NCBI GenBank assembly: GCA_024400305.1
Contig: JAKSMX010000021.1
Coordinates: 1 to 47,798, forward strand
Direction of reading: 5' to 3'
DNA from: Bacteroidales bacterium
GTDB taxonomy: Bacteria > Bacteroidota > Bacteroidia > Bacteroidales > F082
DNA: 47,798 bases
Shown piece by piece: positions 1-8,820 of the stretch; positions within the stretch are counted from its first letter, which is position 1, and each line of letters starts with the position of its first letter. Made by a program: the position numbers and the translations under genes. Below the pieces are notes generated by a model, which saw nothing but the letters and a program-made list of their open reading frames with translations, made no database searches and was not told where the DNA came from.

Positions 1-57
1 GGTTAGAGCGTCGGATTCATAACCCGGAGGTCATGAGTTCAATTCTCATCCTCGCTA
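1..57 (+). tRNA. tRNA-Met (CAT), 3' part
   Basis: The window opens inside a tRNA. A CAT anticodon lies in the loop at about 16-22. A perfect 5-bp T stem (33-37 with 45-49) encloses the loop TTCAATT, and 50-56 is the 3' acceptor strand with discriminator A at 57. No CCA is encoded. The 5' half lies outside the window. A CAT anticodon could also be a lysidine-modified Ile tRNA, but Met is more likely. A broken tyrosine recombinase follows about 100 bases downstream, as expected when an integrative element has used the tRNA 3' end. Confidence 0.85.
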
Positions 58-161
58 CGTATGATAACAAATTGAGTGTCAGGAGGTTAAAAGCCTCCTG
101 ACTTATTTTTGCGGGGCAGCATCGGGACAGGACATTTCCTGCGTGTGTCATCGGGGCAGCA

Positions 162-748
162 ATGCTAAAAAAAATGCCTAAATCGCAAATCATCAATGAA
201 TTAACACAGTACACACCACCTCGTTTTGTAGATGGCACAAAGGCACACATCATCTTTTACGCATACCACCCTCCCACCGGCAAAATGAAAAGGAAACGGA
301 TAAAACTCAATTACATCTCCAACAAAAAAAACGACGCCAGCGTGCAAACGAACTGATAAAACGGACTTACTCGCTGCTGTAGCAGGGCTGGAATCCGTGG
401 GAAGAATGCGCCGGAAGCATGGCACTCGACGTTTTTTCAGACGTTATCGAGAACTACAAGACGCACATCGCGCACGATTTCAAAATCAATCTGCTGAAAA
501 AATCGTCTTACGAGACCTATTCCAGCAACCTGAAGATGGTCGAACTGTACATGAAAGACTACCCAATCCGCTTCGTCGATGAGTTCAACTGCAACTACAT
601 GACCGCATTCCTCGACCGGGTTCTGTACGAGCGGAAAAACTCCGCCCGCACCTACAACAATTACATCGGTTTCCTCGTGACGTTCTGCGAGTTCCCGCTC
701 AAAAGGAAATACATGGCCACCAACCCGGCTCTCCAGATAAACCCTTAA
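162..748 (+). pseudogene. Broken, truncated tyrosine recombinase (integrase)
   Basis: Two pieces in different frames make the N-terminal half of a Bacteroidota site-specific tyrosine recombinase. The first (162-356) carries the N-terminal arm-binding type region with PPRFVDGTKAHIIFYAY. From about 341 the reading continues one frame over as RANELIKR, meets an in-frame TAG at 380-382, and then gives GWNPW and a SAM-like core-binding domain (419-748, YETYSSNL, SARTYNNYIG). The homology ends at 748 without the catalytic domain, so no Arg-His-Arg-Tyr residues are present. This means a frameshift, a nonsense codon and a 3' truncation. It is probably the remnant of an element integrated at the adjacent tRNA-Met and cannot be active. 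Confidence 0.85.
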
Positions 749-782
749 TTCCGCAGCATTATAAAATTAAATTTATTTTAAG

Positions 783-815
783 ATCCTGAGCAACAAAATG
801 TTGCCCAGGATTTTG
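783..815 (+). terminator. Hairpin with T tract
   Basis: Arms 783-795 and 799-811 pair at 12 of 13 positions around a 3-base loop and are followed by TTTT. It lies just after the broken integrase and works as a plausible rho-independent terminator. The surrounding stretch 749-873 holds no gene. Confidence 0.55.
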
Positions 816-873
816 CCATGTCAGGATTTTCACTTATCTTAATGCCGTGAAACAAACAAGATAAAAATCCGCA

Positions 874-1671
874 TTGACATGGCGCAGCTCCGACACCATC
901 CTCAGAACCATCGGGGAGCTGGCGCAGGACAACATCTCATATGCTTCCGGCCAGGGCAAGACCTACGGTTTCAACACGGCGGACAAGCTCAACACTCTGC
1001 TTGTGAACGCCTTGATCTCCACCGGTGAATTGAAAGAGACGGAGGAGTACGACGTTGACTTCGACCATCAGTTCCTTGAAGCAGGGAAGTGTGATGCGAA
1101 AATGACATACAAGAAGTTCCCCGGCTACAGACCCGGCGCACACGTCATCGGAGACAGGATTGTCTATATCGAGAGCAGCGACGGCAACACCAACGTGCGC
1201 TTCCATCAGGCGGACACCCACAGGAGGTTCTTCTCTCTTCTGGAATCCAAGGGCATACGCGCGAACCGCTTCAGAGCCGACTGCGTCTCCTGCCCGGAGG
1301 AGATCGTCAGCGAGATAGAGGGGCACTGCAGGCACTTCTACATCCGCGCGAACCGATGCGGCTCGCTCAACGATGACATCTTCGCGTTCAGGGGGTGGAA
1401 GACGGAGGAGATCAACGGCATCCCGTTTGAGCTCAACTCCATCCTCGTCGAGAAATGGGCGGGCAGGTGCTACCGCCTTGTCATCCAGAGGCAAAGGCGC
1501 ACAAACGGCGAACTCGACTTGTGGGAAGGCGGATACACCTACCGCTGCATCCTGACCAACGATTACAAGTCATCCCGGTCAGACTCTGCGTATTGCCTCA
1601 AGCCGCATTGTGGGGTAAGGGGATGGTGCGCTCAAGACAGACAAAAATCTCGGTTCTGCTGTCACGATTGA
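874..1671 (+). pseudogene. IS1380-family transposase, internal fragment
   Basis: The reading frame carries IS1380-type DDE transposase sequence: SSDTILRTIGELA near its start, a stretch ending GNTNVRFHQADTHRRFF, FRADCVS (usually FRMDCGS, holding a catalytic Asp), HFYIRANRC, and GGYTYRCILTNDY. Full family members are roughly 430 residues; here about 80-90 N-terminal residues and the whole C-terminal third, including the last catalytic acidic residue, are missing. Similarity fades after about position 1600 and the remaining codons look unrelated. No start codon fits the family. It is a dead fragment, and its GC-rich base use contrasts with the AT-rich flanks. Confidence 0.8.
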
Positions 1672-2856
1672 TGTTTTCCGGCACTTTGCTGACACAAAAT
1701 TTCCTTTGGGGGATTACTTGCGGATTTGAGGTTCAATACGAATATAGAGAAGATTGATGGGGAAGGTCTCGATAAGATGAAAAAACATGCCGAGCGCGAG
1801 GGCGGGCAATTCCTCATACTTTCTCCCGAAGACGGGTCGGCAGCAGCCCTTTCTGCTCTTCCGCAAGACTTGAATGCAGGAAACACCGACGTTTCCGCCA
1901 GCAAAGATAAAACAAAAACAGATGCGGTGACTGAAAATTCTGAAAAAAGACCGCTGCCGTTGGACGCAAACGGCGACATAGACCATTCGGCACTCGACAT
2001 TGAACACGCGGAGACAAACTTCACCGCCAGAACCGTTATGCTACCAAAGGCTCGGTTGAAAGACGGAAACTTACTTTCCCACCCACATAATCAACAAAAG
2101 TGTTGTGGCCTGGTGTGATTCCATTTCCGATTTCACCGACATTTCGCTTTCAGCGATGACGTTTAAAAATGCCGTGGACGTTGGCCGGGTGCTTCAGGCA
2201 AGTGCTTTTGCCCATGCCATGACGAGGTGCTCAAATAGAAGTTGAGGCGTTATGGCTTGGTGGGGCGTGGTTGGAAACGAGGCGAAAGCTCTTGCAGACC
2301 TGTTGCGTTTTTTGAAGACGGAAGCCAAGAGAACTTTGTTTTCACCGATAGCAACATGGGTTGTCAGCTGCTGAAGGGTGGCATTGTGGGAAGGGCGGCT
2401 GTCAACCGATGTTGCGACGTTGGTCAATGCCAAAGCGTTGTGTTTGCCGCAACTTAAAGAATTTCTTTTAACGGCAAATTTCAATTATTACGAGAATGTA
2501 TTTTTCTGAAGGGTTTGAGTGCCGACAACGGCAAGAGTGCGTTTTTAAATAAATTGCTTACAGGCGAGACGTGAACGTGCTGGGGTTGGCCGTTCATCGG
2601 CACGGGGCAGGTTTGTGGGTCGGCAATGGCGGTGGGCGGTGCGTTTTCCGATAAGGAGAAAAGTTGGTAATTGTAAGATATTTTGCTAATCCATATAATT
2701 TGTCAACTATTTTCGCCACATTTACGTTGTTTTATGTATATGCATGAAAAAATCGATTCTATTTGCACATAATTTGATTTATTTTGTTTATGTTTGCAAA
2801 TGCGTTTCATCATGCAATGATTTATATATTATATTGATAAACAATTATTTAAAATT
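1672..2856. other. Decayed sequence without an intact gene
   Basis: An open stretch on the plus strand at 1726-2118 (about 130 residues, rich in Lys, Asp and Ala) reads like the C-terminal part of a mobile-element protein, but I cannot name it. Between about 2100 and 2470 two pieces in one style (SISDFTDISLSAMTF, and NEAKALADLLRFLKTEA at about 2270-2320) are interrupted by stops, suggesting one eroded gene. From 2480 to 2856 I see nothing recognisable. The last 180 bases are strongly AT-rich. Confidence 0.4.
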
Positions 2857-3195
2857 ATGAAGAGAAAAATTTCAAAAAACGGATTGGTAAATTACATCAA
2901 AGAAGAACAAGTTGCTTACAAGTTTGGTGATGGACTTGTGGGTTTTACAAATTAAGAATCAAACGACACTGATAATATCAAAGAAGTGATTGATGACATT
3001 ACGAGTTGTATTGAAAGAAACAACGATATTCGTCTCGTGGAACGCCACTCGGTATTAGATGACAAACTCGGTTTCTCTGAATTGGCATGTTGGTCGAATG
3101 ACAATGATCTACATATTTTAGTTGGGGAGGAACTTCTGATTGTTGTTGGCACTGACAAGAAAAGAGACATAATCTTTGAATCAAATAATCGCTGA
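2857..3195 (+). pseudogene. Small unknown gene split by an in-frame stop
   Basis: Codons from ATG 2857 stay in one frame to the TGA at 3193-3195, interrupted only by TAA at 2953-2955. The first part is a 32-residue basic peptide (MKRKISKNGLVNYIKEE). The second is an 80-residue acidic part with NIKEVIDDITSCIERN and two hydrophobic strands near the end (DLHILVGEELLIVVGTD). Read through, it would be a 112-residue protein of unknown family. Sharing one frame across the stop suggests a recent nonsense mutation. A separate downstream protein starting at ATG 2986 is possible. Confidence 0.5.
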
Positions 3196-3374
3196 TTATC
3201 AAAAATATAACCTAACATTTATATTCATAGAAACATGGTCTGCTATTATTAACAGACTGTGTTTTTGTTTTTAGTTACGACAAAAAAATAGTTGTAAATA
3301 TTTTTTTACAAATCTTCAAAATTATATTAAGGGCATTTCTAAATAAAACTCTTTGATATTCAGATAAATATTTG

Positions 3375-3382
3375 TATATTTG
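3375..3382 (+). promoter_or_regulatory. -7 box TATATTTG
   Basis: A Bacteroidota -7 type box (TAnnTTTG) lies 20 bases before the ATG at 3402. It decides that the IS5-like transposase starts at 3402 rather than at 3372. Confidence 0.5.
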
Positions 3383-3401
3383 CCGAAAATTTGAAGAGAA
3401 A

Positions 3402-4195
3402 ATGGACACATGCAAAAGGGCATACAGAAAGCTTGGCAACCAAGGTTTATTTGATTCGGAGGAAAGGACATCCATGTTGTCCTCATTGAGGAATCCACTT
3501 GAGAGGCTTACGGGAACGGTTGATTTCGAGATGTTCCGTGAGACATTGGAGGCGGGCCTGTACCGGGAGCGTCTGACGAAGGCGGGGGCGAAGCCGTATG
3601 ACTATGTTCTGATGTTCAAGATCCTCGTGCTTCAGCGGATGTACAATTTGAGCGACGAGCAGACTGAATATCAGATAGTTGACCGCACGAGTTTCAGTGG
3701 CTTCCTCGGTCTGGCAAGCGGAGACAGGGTGCCCGACGCCAGAACCATCTGGGCATTCAAAGAGCAGCTGACAGTGAAAGCGCTCCATGACAGACTCTTT
3801 GCCGACTTCGACAGATTCCTGCGGGAGAAGAACCTGATAATGAGCCAGGGCGTGATAATAGACGGGAGTTTCGTGGAGATCCCCCGCCAGCGCAACACGC
3901 GCGAAGAGAACAAGGCCATAAAGGAGGGACGCGGCAACGAGCTTTGGAATGCGGAGGAAGACGATACCGAGGAGGACAGGAAGAAGAAGGCCAACAAGAG
4001 GAGTCACAAGGACACGGACGCCCGTTGGACGAAGAAGGGCGTGTGGAGCATGTGTTCGGCTACTGCGAGCTGAATCTGCACGGGATGTTCAGCCGCGTCA
4101 TCGGTTTCGCGCGAAACGCCGCCAGAAACACCCTGACCCACCTGGTTTACAACGTGTGCCGGTATGAACAGATAGTAAGATTGGGAATGAATTAG
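3402..4195 (+). pseudogene. IS5-like transposase with internal deletion
   Basis: The N-terminal part (NPLERLTGTVDFEMFR, then KPYDYVLMFKILVLQRMYNL, FLGLASGDRVPDARTIW and a DDE Asp region at GVIIDGSFVEIPRQ) is typical of IS5-family transposases and runs to the family motif DARWTKKG at about 4035. The sequence then jumps directly, and out of frame, to the family C-terminus (RVEHVFGYCELNLHGMF, then YNVCRYEQIVRLGMN at 4045-4195). The roughly 100 residues that normally lie between, including the second Asp, are gone. The 3' piece is in frame 4045-4195, so the intact frame stops at 4073. Ends of the element were not found. Confidence 0.85.
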
Positions 4196-4404
4196 TTTTG
4201 ATAACACATTGATAAACAATATTTTATCCAAAAAAAATATGAAATAATAATGAAAAGTTAGAAACTTATAAGAAAAATTTATATCTTCGCCGTGTTGTTC
4301 ACTTTGAATTTTGGCTGACGGACTTCACGAAGTTCAGAGGAATGGCGCGAAAATGCTAAAAATAGAAGTCCCCTTACTAATTTTACCTCGCAAAAACTCC
4401 AACC
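4196..4404. other. Intergenic, AT-rich
   Basis: No gene is seen. The stretch carries the presumed control region of the WYL gene, but no good TAnnTTTG box is visible (only TATCTTCG at about 4282). Confidence 0.3.
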
Positions 4405-5316
4405 ATGATAGTCGATAAAATAAAACGCTACGTCTGGCTGCTCGATACAATCTATCGTGCCGGTGAAACAGGCATCACCTTCGATGAAATCAACGAGAAA
4501 TGGCAACGCTACGACCTTCTTTCAGATGGCGAGCGTTACCCGAAGCGCACATTCGAGCAACACAAAGAAGAAATCCAGGACACCTTCAACGTCGAGATCT
4601 GCTGCGACCGCAAAACCAATCGCTATTACATAAATGACCGTGAAGAATTACGAAATCAGAACCTCGTTTTGCGTTGGCTCATCAACACCTTCAATCTCAA
4701 CAATATCATCGGCCAAAGCAAAAGCCTCAAAGACCGCATCGGCCTCGAAGACATCCCTGCAGGGCAAGACACGCTCATCGACATCATCGATTTGATGAAC
4801 AACAGCTGCACCTTCGACATGGAATATCAGAAATTTTATTCCGATGAAAAGAAGCTGTACAAAAACATGGAGCCCTACGGAGTCCAAATCTTCCAGCGTC
4901 GCTGGTATGTGTTGGCTCGCAATCCTGAAAATGACACGCTCCACACTTTTGCGCTCGACCGCATCACCAGCCTGCAGAAAAACAGCATCACCTTTCGAAT
5001 GCCATCCGATTTCTACATCACCGATTTCTTTAGCGGCTGCTATGGCATCATCAAAGATGAAACCCCAATCCAGCGAGTGGTTCTCAAAGCAAACCATTTC
5101 CAAGCCCAGTACTTGAAAACTTTGCCGCTCCACCATTCACAAAAGATTATCTCAGACGATGCCGACTACACCGTCTTTTCCTACTACATCTGCCCAACCC
5201 TCGATTTCAAACAGAAAGTCTTATCCTACATGAGCAACATCGAAGTTCTCGAGCCTGCCTCATTCCGAAACGACATTCAAAATGAAATCGAACAGATGAG
5301 AAAAATTTACGAATAA
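4405..5316 (+). CDS. WYL-domain transcriptional regulator
   Basis: This 303-residue protein has the N-terminal winged-helix plus WYL layout. Residues 1-60 form the HTH (KRYVWLLDTIYRAGETGITFDEI, then YPKRTFEQHKEEI), and a WYL fold around residues 140-205 carries MEPYGVQIFQRRWYVLARN and the FALDRI strand. A C-terminal WCX-like region follows. WYL proteins bind ligands such as nucleotides or nucleic acid and often control phage-defence genes, as BrxR and CapW do. It lies alone on its strand with 66 bases before the next gene and may regulate the following three genes, though those seem to have promoters of their own. Its C-rich codon use resembles gene 6163-7158 and differs from the two AT-rich genes between and after. 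Confidence 0.85.
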   Translation: MIVDKIKRYVWLLDTIYRAGETGITFDEINEKWQRYDLLSDGERYPKRTFEQHKEEIQDTFNVEICCDRKTNRYYINDREELRNQNLVLRWLINTFNLNNIIGQSKSLKDRIGLEDIPAGQDTLIDIIDLMNNSCTFDMEYQKFYSDEKKLYKNMEPYGVQIFQRRWYVLARNPENDTLHTFALDRITSLQKNSITFRMPSDFYITDFFSGCYGIIKDETPIQRVVLKANHFQAQYLKTLPLHHSQKIISDDADYTVFSYYICPTLDFKQKVLSYMSNIEVLEPASFRNDIQNEIEQMRKIYE

Positions 5317-5352
5317 ATATTGCTGCCACATCATCTTTACATGAGTCGTTTT

Positions 5353-5360
5353 TATTTTTG
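5353..5360 (+). promoter_or_regulatory. -7 box TATTTTTG
   Basis: A TAnnTTTG box lies 22 bases before ATG 5383, between the WYL gene and the next. No good -33 box is visible. Confidence 0.4.
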
Positions 5361-5382
5361 CCACATAAATTAAACATCTATT

Positions 5383-6150
5383 ATGAAGGAAATTGCAAAC
5401 TACAATGACTATAGACAAGCGTTACAGTCTTTATGGGCAAATTATGCAAATGAGTCTGTTTTGAAAGACACACTAAATCTGGGTATTGGCATAGCCAACT
5501 CCTACCAAAACAATGTTGATTTGCTATGGATGGGAATAAATCCATCATGCACCGACAACGAACCCATATCGCAACCATTTCCGTCATTTGAACAAATATT
5601 AAGTAATCCTGATATTTCATACTGGAAAACTGTAAAAAAGATTCTTGAAGGCGTATCTATAAATTTTAAAAAAGAACACCTTGATTTATTTGCAATAAGA
5701 AAAACACCACAAGATTTTTTACGCAGCATTGGAACTGACAGAGAAGACAACCCCGCTCTGCATTTTTTAGCAGATCATCTCTGGTTTACACAGCAATTTT
5801 TAGAAAATTATCTAAAACCTAAAGTAATTGTTCTGGCAAACAAAGCTGCTGGAGCCTACTTAGGCTTGAATCCAAAATACACTTGGATGGGTTATAACAC
5901 TGAAATAGTTGGCAAACTGCCTTGTGGTTTAGTCTATAAAATAATTGGAATTAAAAATAACGAACGGATAATCAGACAAAACGATTATTCTGGTGAGTTG
6001 ATTGGAACTGTGATTCTTCATGCTCGTTTCCAAGGAAACGGATGTCCAACTGAACAACAGATAAAGCCCGAACACATTGAAACATTATTGAACGATTTTC
6101 AGGCTTCCACATTCTTTTTGCGGAAGCCTATTCTATTTTTGCCATGTTAA
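5383..6150 (+). CDS. Hypothetical protein, uracil-DNA-glycosylase-like
   Basis: This 255-residue protein has no family I can name with certainty. Its layout suggests the uracil-DNA glycosylase fold: an early hydrophobic strand ending in a Gly-Asn-Pro turn (LLWMGINPS, about residues 47-55), a DLF motif (about 100), a buried helix after VIVLANKAAGAYLGL (about 146-160), and a late strand with a histidine (VILHARFQGNG). If right, it would recognise modified or mismatched bases. The gene is AT-rich. Its last 16 codons run through a terminator-like hairpin and the -7 box of the next gene, so the native C-terminus may have ended near ETLLNDF and been lost. Confidence 0.45.
   Translation: MKEIANYNDYRQALQSLWANYANESVLKDTLNLGIGIANSYQNNVDLLWMGINPSCTDNEPISQPFPSFEQILSNPDISYWKTVKKILEGVSINFKKEHLDLFAIRKTPQDFLRSIGTDREDNPALHFLADHLWFTQQFLENYLKPKVIVLANKAAGAYLGLNPKYTWMGYNTEIVGKLPCGLVYKIIGIKNNERIIRQNDYSGELIGTVILHARFQGNGCPTEQQIKPEHIETLLNDFQASTFFLRKPILFLPC
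6101..6129 (+). terminator. Hairpin inside the 3' end of the preceding gene
   Basis: Perfect 8-bp arms (6101-6108, AGGCTTCC, with 6122-6129) surround a 13-base loop. A T-rich stretch follows that includes TATTTTTG at 6134-6141, a -7 box about 22 bases before ATG 6163. It looks like a terminator plus promoter boundary between two transcription units, although the upstream reading frame passes through it. Confidence 0.5.
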
Positions 6151-6162
6151 ACTATTTTTAAC

Positions 6163-7158
6163 ATGGAAATTACACAATACCTCCTCGACAATCCCAACTC
6201 AAGCTTCGACATCCTGAAGCACCTGGTTAATGCTCTGCCATCAAATCAACTGATTGAAATCCGCGACAATACCACCAACGAATATTTGTGGCTTTATACC
6301 AACAATCTAATCAATCCCAAGCCTGATAAAGACACAGTCAAGCACATAAACGCTCCACTCCAAAAGCTGCTCAATGAGTTTACAAACAGCCGAGGCAAGC
6401 ATCTGCAGACAACACGTCGTGAACTCCAAAAACGTTTCGACGGCCAATCATTTTCCGATCAAGAGTTAATCATCGATGCCTTTATGAAAAAAGGTACTAA
6501 AACCGATGTCGTGTGGTGTTCAAAATACTTTATCGAATATTATGCCGACACTGTCATTTATCAGGATCAAGCATTTGATGTAGTCGGCCAGCTGTTTTGG
6601 AAAGACAAATATCTCGACATCGTAAAACGCTATTGGGAAGCAGACATTGAAAACTACAAGCTGCTGAAAGTAATCCTCCAATTCGATTCCATTGAGTATA
6701 TGAAAGATAAAATCAATGAACTTGAAAGCTATAGTGATGGAGTTATCGACGACGTGGCCTATCCACAATTACTAATCAAAGTCTGCGAAGACAAAAACTA
6801 TACTCTTCCAAAAGGCAGGCTAACGCCATTCCAAATCGCCTATATCTCAGCCAAAACCGACCGCTCCATCACCGAAGAAGAGGCATCTGCAACTCTCCGT
6901 TGGGTCATAAACAACGAGTTGAATTGGCATTTTTATTTTGTCCGCAACCTCCAAGGCCATATCGTTTTTCGTGATTACAAATACAGCAGCATAGGTCTCA
7001 CGCTCTGGTCACTCTCAAAACTCGGCCACACCTCAGTCATTATCGCATTCAATGAATGGATAAAATCCGCAACCATACAACTTGAATCGTTAGAACACAT
7101 TGATAACAATACCATTAACAATATATGCATTGAATTGACATCAAAACTATATCTTTGA
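6163..7158 (+). CDS. Hypothetical protein, 331 residues
   Basis: I do not recognise the family. There is no signal peptide or membrane segment. The protein is largely helical with alternating amphipathic stretches (SSFDILKHLVNALPSNQLI near the N-terminus, DKYLDIVKRYWEADIENYKLL in the middle), as in repeat-type scaffold proteins. An aromatic-rich region WVINNELNWHFYFVRNL lies at about residues 245-262. A -7 box at 6134-6141 precedes it, and codon use resembles the WYL gene. Position in a cluster with a WYL regulator and a PD-(D/E)XK nuclease suggests a role in the same defence-like block, but that is inference. Confidence 0.6.
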   Translation: MEITQYLLDNPNSSFDILKHLVNALPSNQLIEIRDNTTNEYLWLYTNNLINPKPDKDTVKHINAPLQKLLNEFTNSRGKHLQTTRRELQKRFDGQSFSDQELIIDAFMKKGTKTDVVWCSKYFIEYYADTVIYQDQAFDVVGQLFWKDKYLDIVKRYWEADIENYKLLKVILQFDSIEYMKDKINELESYSDGVIDDVAYPQLLIKVCEDKNYTLPKGRLTPFQIAYISAKTDRSITEEEASATLRWVINNELNWHFYFVRNLQGHIVFRDYKYSSIGLTLWSLSKLGHTSVIIAFNEWIKSATIQLESLEHIDNNTINNICIELTSKLYL

Positions 7159-7165
7159 TTTTTCT

Positions 7166-7196
7166 TTTGTTACTCTCTAAAAAAAGACTATCTTTG
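7166..7196 (+). promoter_or_regulatory. Promoter TTTG-N19-TATCTTTG
   Basis: TTTG at 7166-7169 and TATCTTTG at 7189-7196 are separated by 19 bases, a close match to the Bacteroidota housekeeping promoter. It gives the nuclease gene at 7216 its own transcript. Confidence 0.75.
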
Positions 7197-7215
7197 CGGA
7201 GTTAATAAATTATAT

Positions 7216-7998
7216 ATGGAATTATCATTACGCAAAACCACAATACAGAACTTAGATTATACCCTTTCTTCTTGTCCATCAACGCAAGATGAATATTTAA
7301 TAGTTGCATACAAATTTGTTAAAGAATTGTTTTGCGGAGTATGCCAACAATCTTTATTGTTTTGTAATAGCAAGTTTGGTATTGTAGAATATCCTTTTTT
7401 GTTTAGAGAACGTCAATTAGATTCAGTGGTTTTACCTGTAATTTCATCATTATGTAAAGGTCTTGTTATCGCCGAATACCCAGTAATTAGAGACAGCAAT
7501 TTAAAAGGATATGAAAAAGATGGTTCCAGCGGAAGAATCGACTATTGGTGTATCTACAAAGATTATAGTTTTGTCATCGAAATGAAGCATAGTTATGATG
7601 GATTTAAAAAAGATATAACAAGCGATGCCAGACTTATTAAAAGATGGAAAACTATGACTGTAAGCCAACTTCAAGATATTCGTGATGAGGTGAAACTATT
7701 TGAAGAAAAAACCAAAGGATTAATAAGGCTTGGTTTGCATTTTATAACACCCTATACTGATTGCGATAGAAACATGGATGATTTTGACTTATTTGAACGA
7801 AAGCAGAAAGAAATCTTAACAAGATTATCAAATGATGTCAGTCGCTCCAAGCCCAAAACAACAACGCCTGATTTTATGGCCAGTTGGGTATTACCAAGGA
7901 ATCAAAGATTTCTTGAAGTACCATTAAAAGGCACCTACCCAGGACTACTTTTGTTAGGTAAAATATTCCCGGCAATTAAACATGATGGATGTATATAA
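7216..7998 (+). CDS. PD-(D/E)XK nuclease-like protein
   Basis: This 260-residue AT-rich gene has the signature of a restriction-endonuclease fold. GRIDY at residues 106-110 supplies the first metal-binding Asp (D109), and FVIEMKH at 119-125 supplies the E-x-K pair (E122, K124), with a predicted strand-turn-strand between. A helix with QLQDIRDEVKLFEEK follows. The N-terminal half is not recognised. It has its own strong promoter and ends before a hairpin at 8108-8128. It may be a DNA-damaging effector or a restriction enzyme without a methyltransferase nearby; specificity is unknown. Confidence 0.65.
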   Translation: MELSLRKTTIQNLDYTLSSCPSTQDEYLIVAYKFVKELFCGVCQQSLLFCNSKFGIVEYPFLFRERQLDSVVLPVISSLCKGLVIAEYPVIRDSNLKGYEKDGSSGRIDYWCIYKDYSFVIEMKHSYDGFKKDITSDARLIKRWKTMTVSQLQDIRDEVKLFEEKTKGLIRLGLHFITPYTDCDRNMDDFDLFERKQKEILTRLSNDVSRSKPKTTTPDFMASWVLPRNQRFLEVPLKGTYPGLLLLGKIFPAIKHDGCI

Positions 7999-8107
7999 TA
8001 ATAAACTTATATTACACCACACCATTAACTATTGCGATTAAACGAATACACAAGAAACTTTAATTCCTACAATTACTTCGATTTCTACGTGTAGTTATTT
8101 TAGGAAT

Positions 8108-8128
8108 GAGGTGCAAAAATTGCACCTC
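8108..8128 (+). terminator. Terminator hairpin
   Basis: Perfect 9-bp arms GAGGTGCAA (8108-8116) and TTGCACCTC (8120-8128) around AAA are followed by AAAAATTTTT. Suitable for transcripts on either strand. It lies 110 bases after the nuclease gene. Confidence 0.7.
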
Positions 8129-8410
8129 AAAAATTTTTACAGCATATTGTTAATCAATAAAATACAAAGATATGACAGTTTTGATGTCAAAAAATTTGAC
8201 TTCAAAACCAAAAATCTTTTGTACAAAAGGTGGATTCAAACACAAAACGAGCCGGAAAACTCCGACTCGTCTATGTAAGTTCAACAGATTTTACCCTGCA
8301 AATAAAACTTTATGCAAAGATACAACAAATCTTCTTTTTTGGCAAGTGATTTTTCATTAGTTTTAAACTATTAAGAATAATGCCGCAGGCATCTCCCACA
8401 CGTCGCTTCG
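8129..8410. other. Intergenic with second hairpin
   Basis: No convincing gene is present. An imperfect hairpin (arms at 8248-8256 and 8261-8269) lies in the middle. A 62-codon frame at 8172-8360 runs through this hairpin and has no protein-like features, so I do not count it as a gene. Confidence 0.45.
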
Positions 8411-8487
8411 CGGTGTACTATAATGCTCCCTAAAATTTAGACCAAAGGTTAAAGTGGTTATCTTTGCAGAAACGAAAGGGAAAAAAG

Positions 8488-8820
8488 ATGACCAACACGA
8501 AGACAAGGAGCCGCCGGAAGTTCACGGCGGAGTTCAAGGCGAAAGTCGCCATGGAAGCACTACAGGAGAAACTGACATTGAGTGAGTTGAGCAAGAAGTA
8601 CGAAGTCCATCCGAATCTGATCACGAAATGGAAGAACCAGTTGAAAGAGCAAAGCACAAGCGTTTTCAAGGAGCGCGGAGAGGCAACGGACGATGCCAAG
8701 GACAAGCTCATAGAGCAGCTGTACAAGACCATCGGATCGCTGACGATGGACGTGGAGTTCCTAAAAAAAAGCTGTCGCTATGAGCAAGGAAGAACGCAAG
8801 AGGATGGTTTCCAAGGATGA
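8488..8820 (+). CDS. IS3-family transposase orfA (HTH protein)
   Basis: This 110-residue protein from ATG 8488 has the IS3 OrfA HTH: RRKFTAEFKAKVAMEAL, LTLSELSKKYEVHPNLITKWK, then a leucine-zipper-like helix DKLIEQLYKTIGSLTMDVEFLKK. The family joins OrfA to OrfB by frameshifting on an A run, and eight A residues lie at 8763-8770. By my count orfB is in the +1 (or -2) frame relative to orfA, and the -1 frame reaches TGA at 8781-8783 overlapping the orfB ATG. Fusion would therefore need an unusual shift or an indel in the A run, or orfB may be started by reinitiation. Confidence 0.8.
   Translation: MTNTKTRSRRKFTAEFKAKVAMEALQEKLTLSELSKKYEVHPNLITKWKNQLKEQSTSVFKERGEATDDAKDKLIEQLYKTIGSLTMDVEFLKKSCRYEQGRTQEDGFQG

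Noticed and set aside
937-1494. 185-codon minus-strand frame opposite the IS1380 fragment
   Set aside because: It is the shadow of a GC-rich transposase frame; its sequence is low in complexity (Val, Ala, Arg) with no domain, while the plus strand has clear IS1380 motifs.
3483-4007. 174-codon minus-strand frame
   Set aside because: Opposite the IS5-like transposase, which has recognisable motifs on the plus strand.
8172-8360. 62-codon plus-strand frame before the IS3 element
   Set aside because: It crosses a hairpin, has no -7 box or known motif, and its composition is that of AT-rich intergenic DNA.
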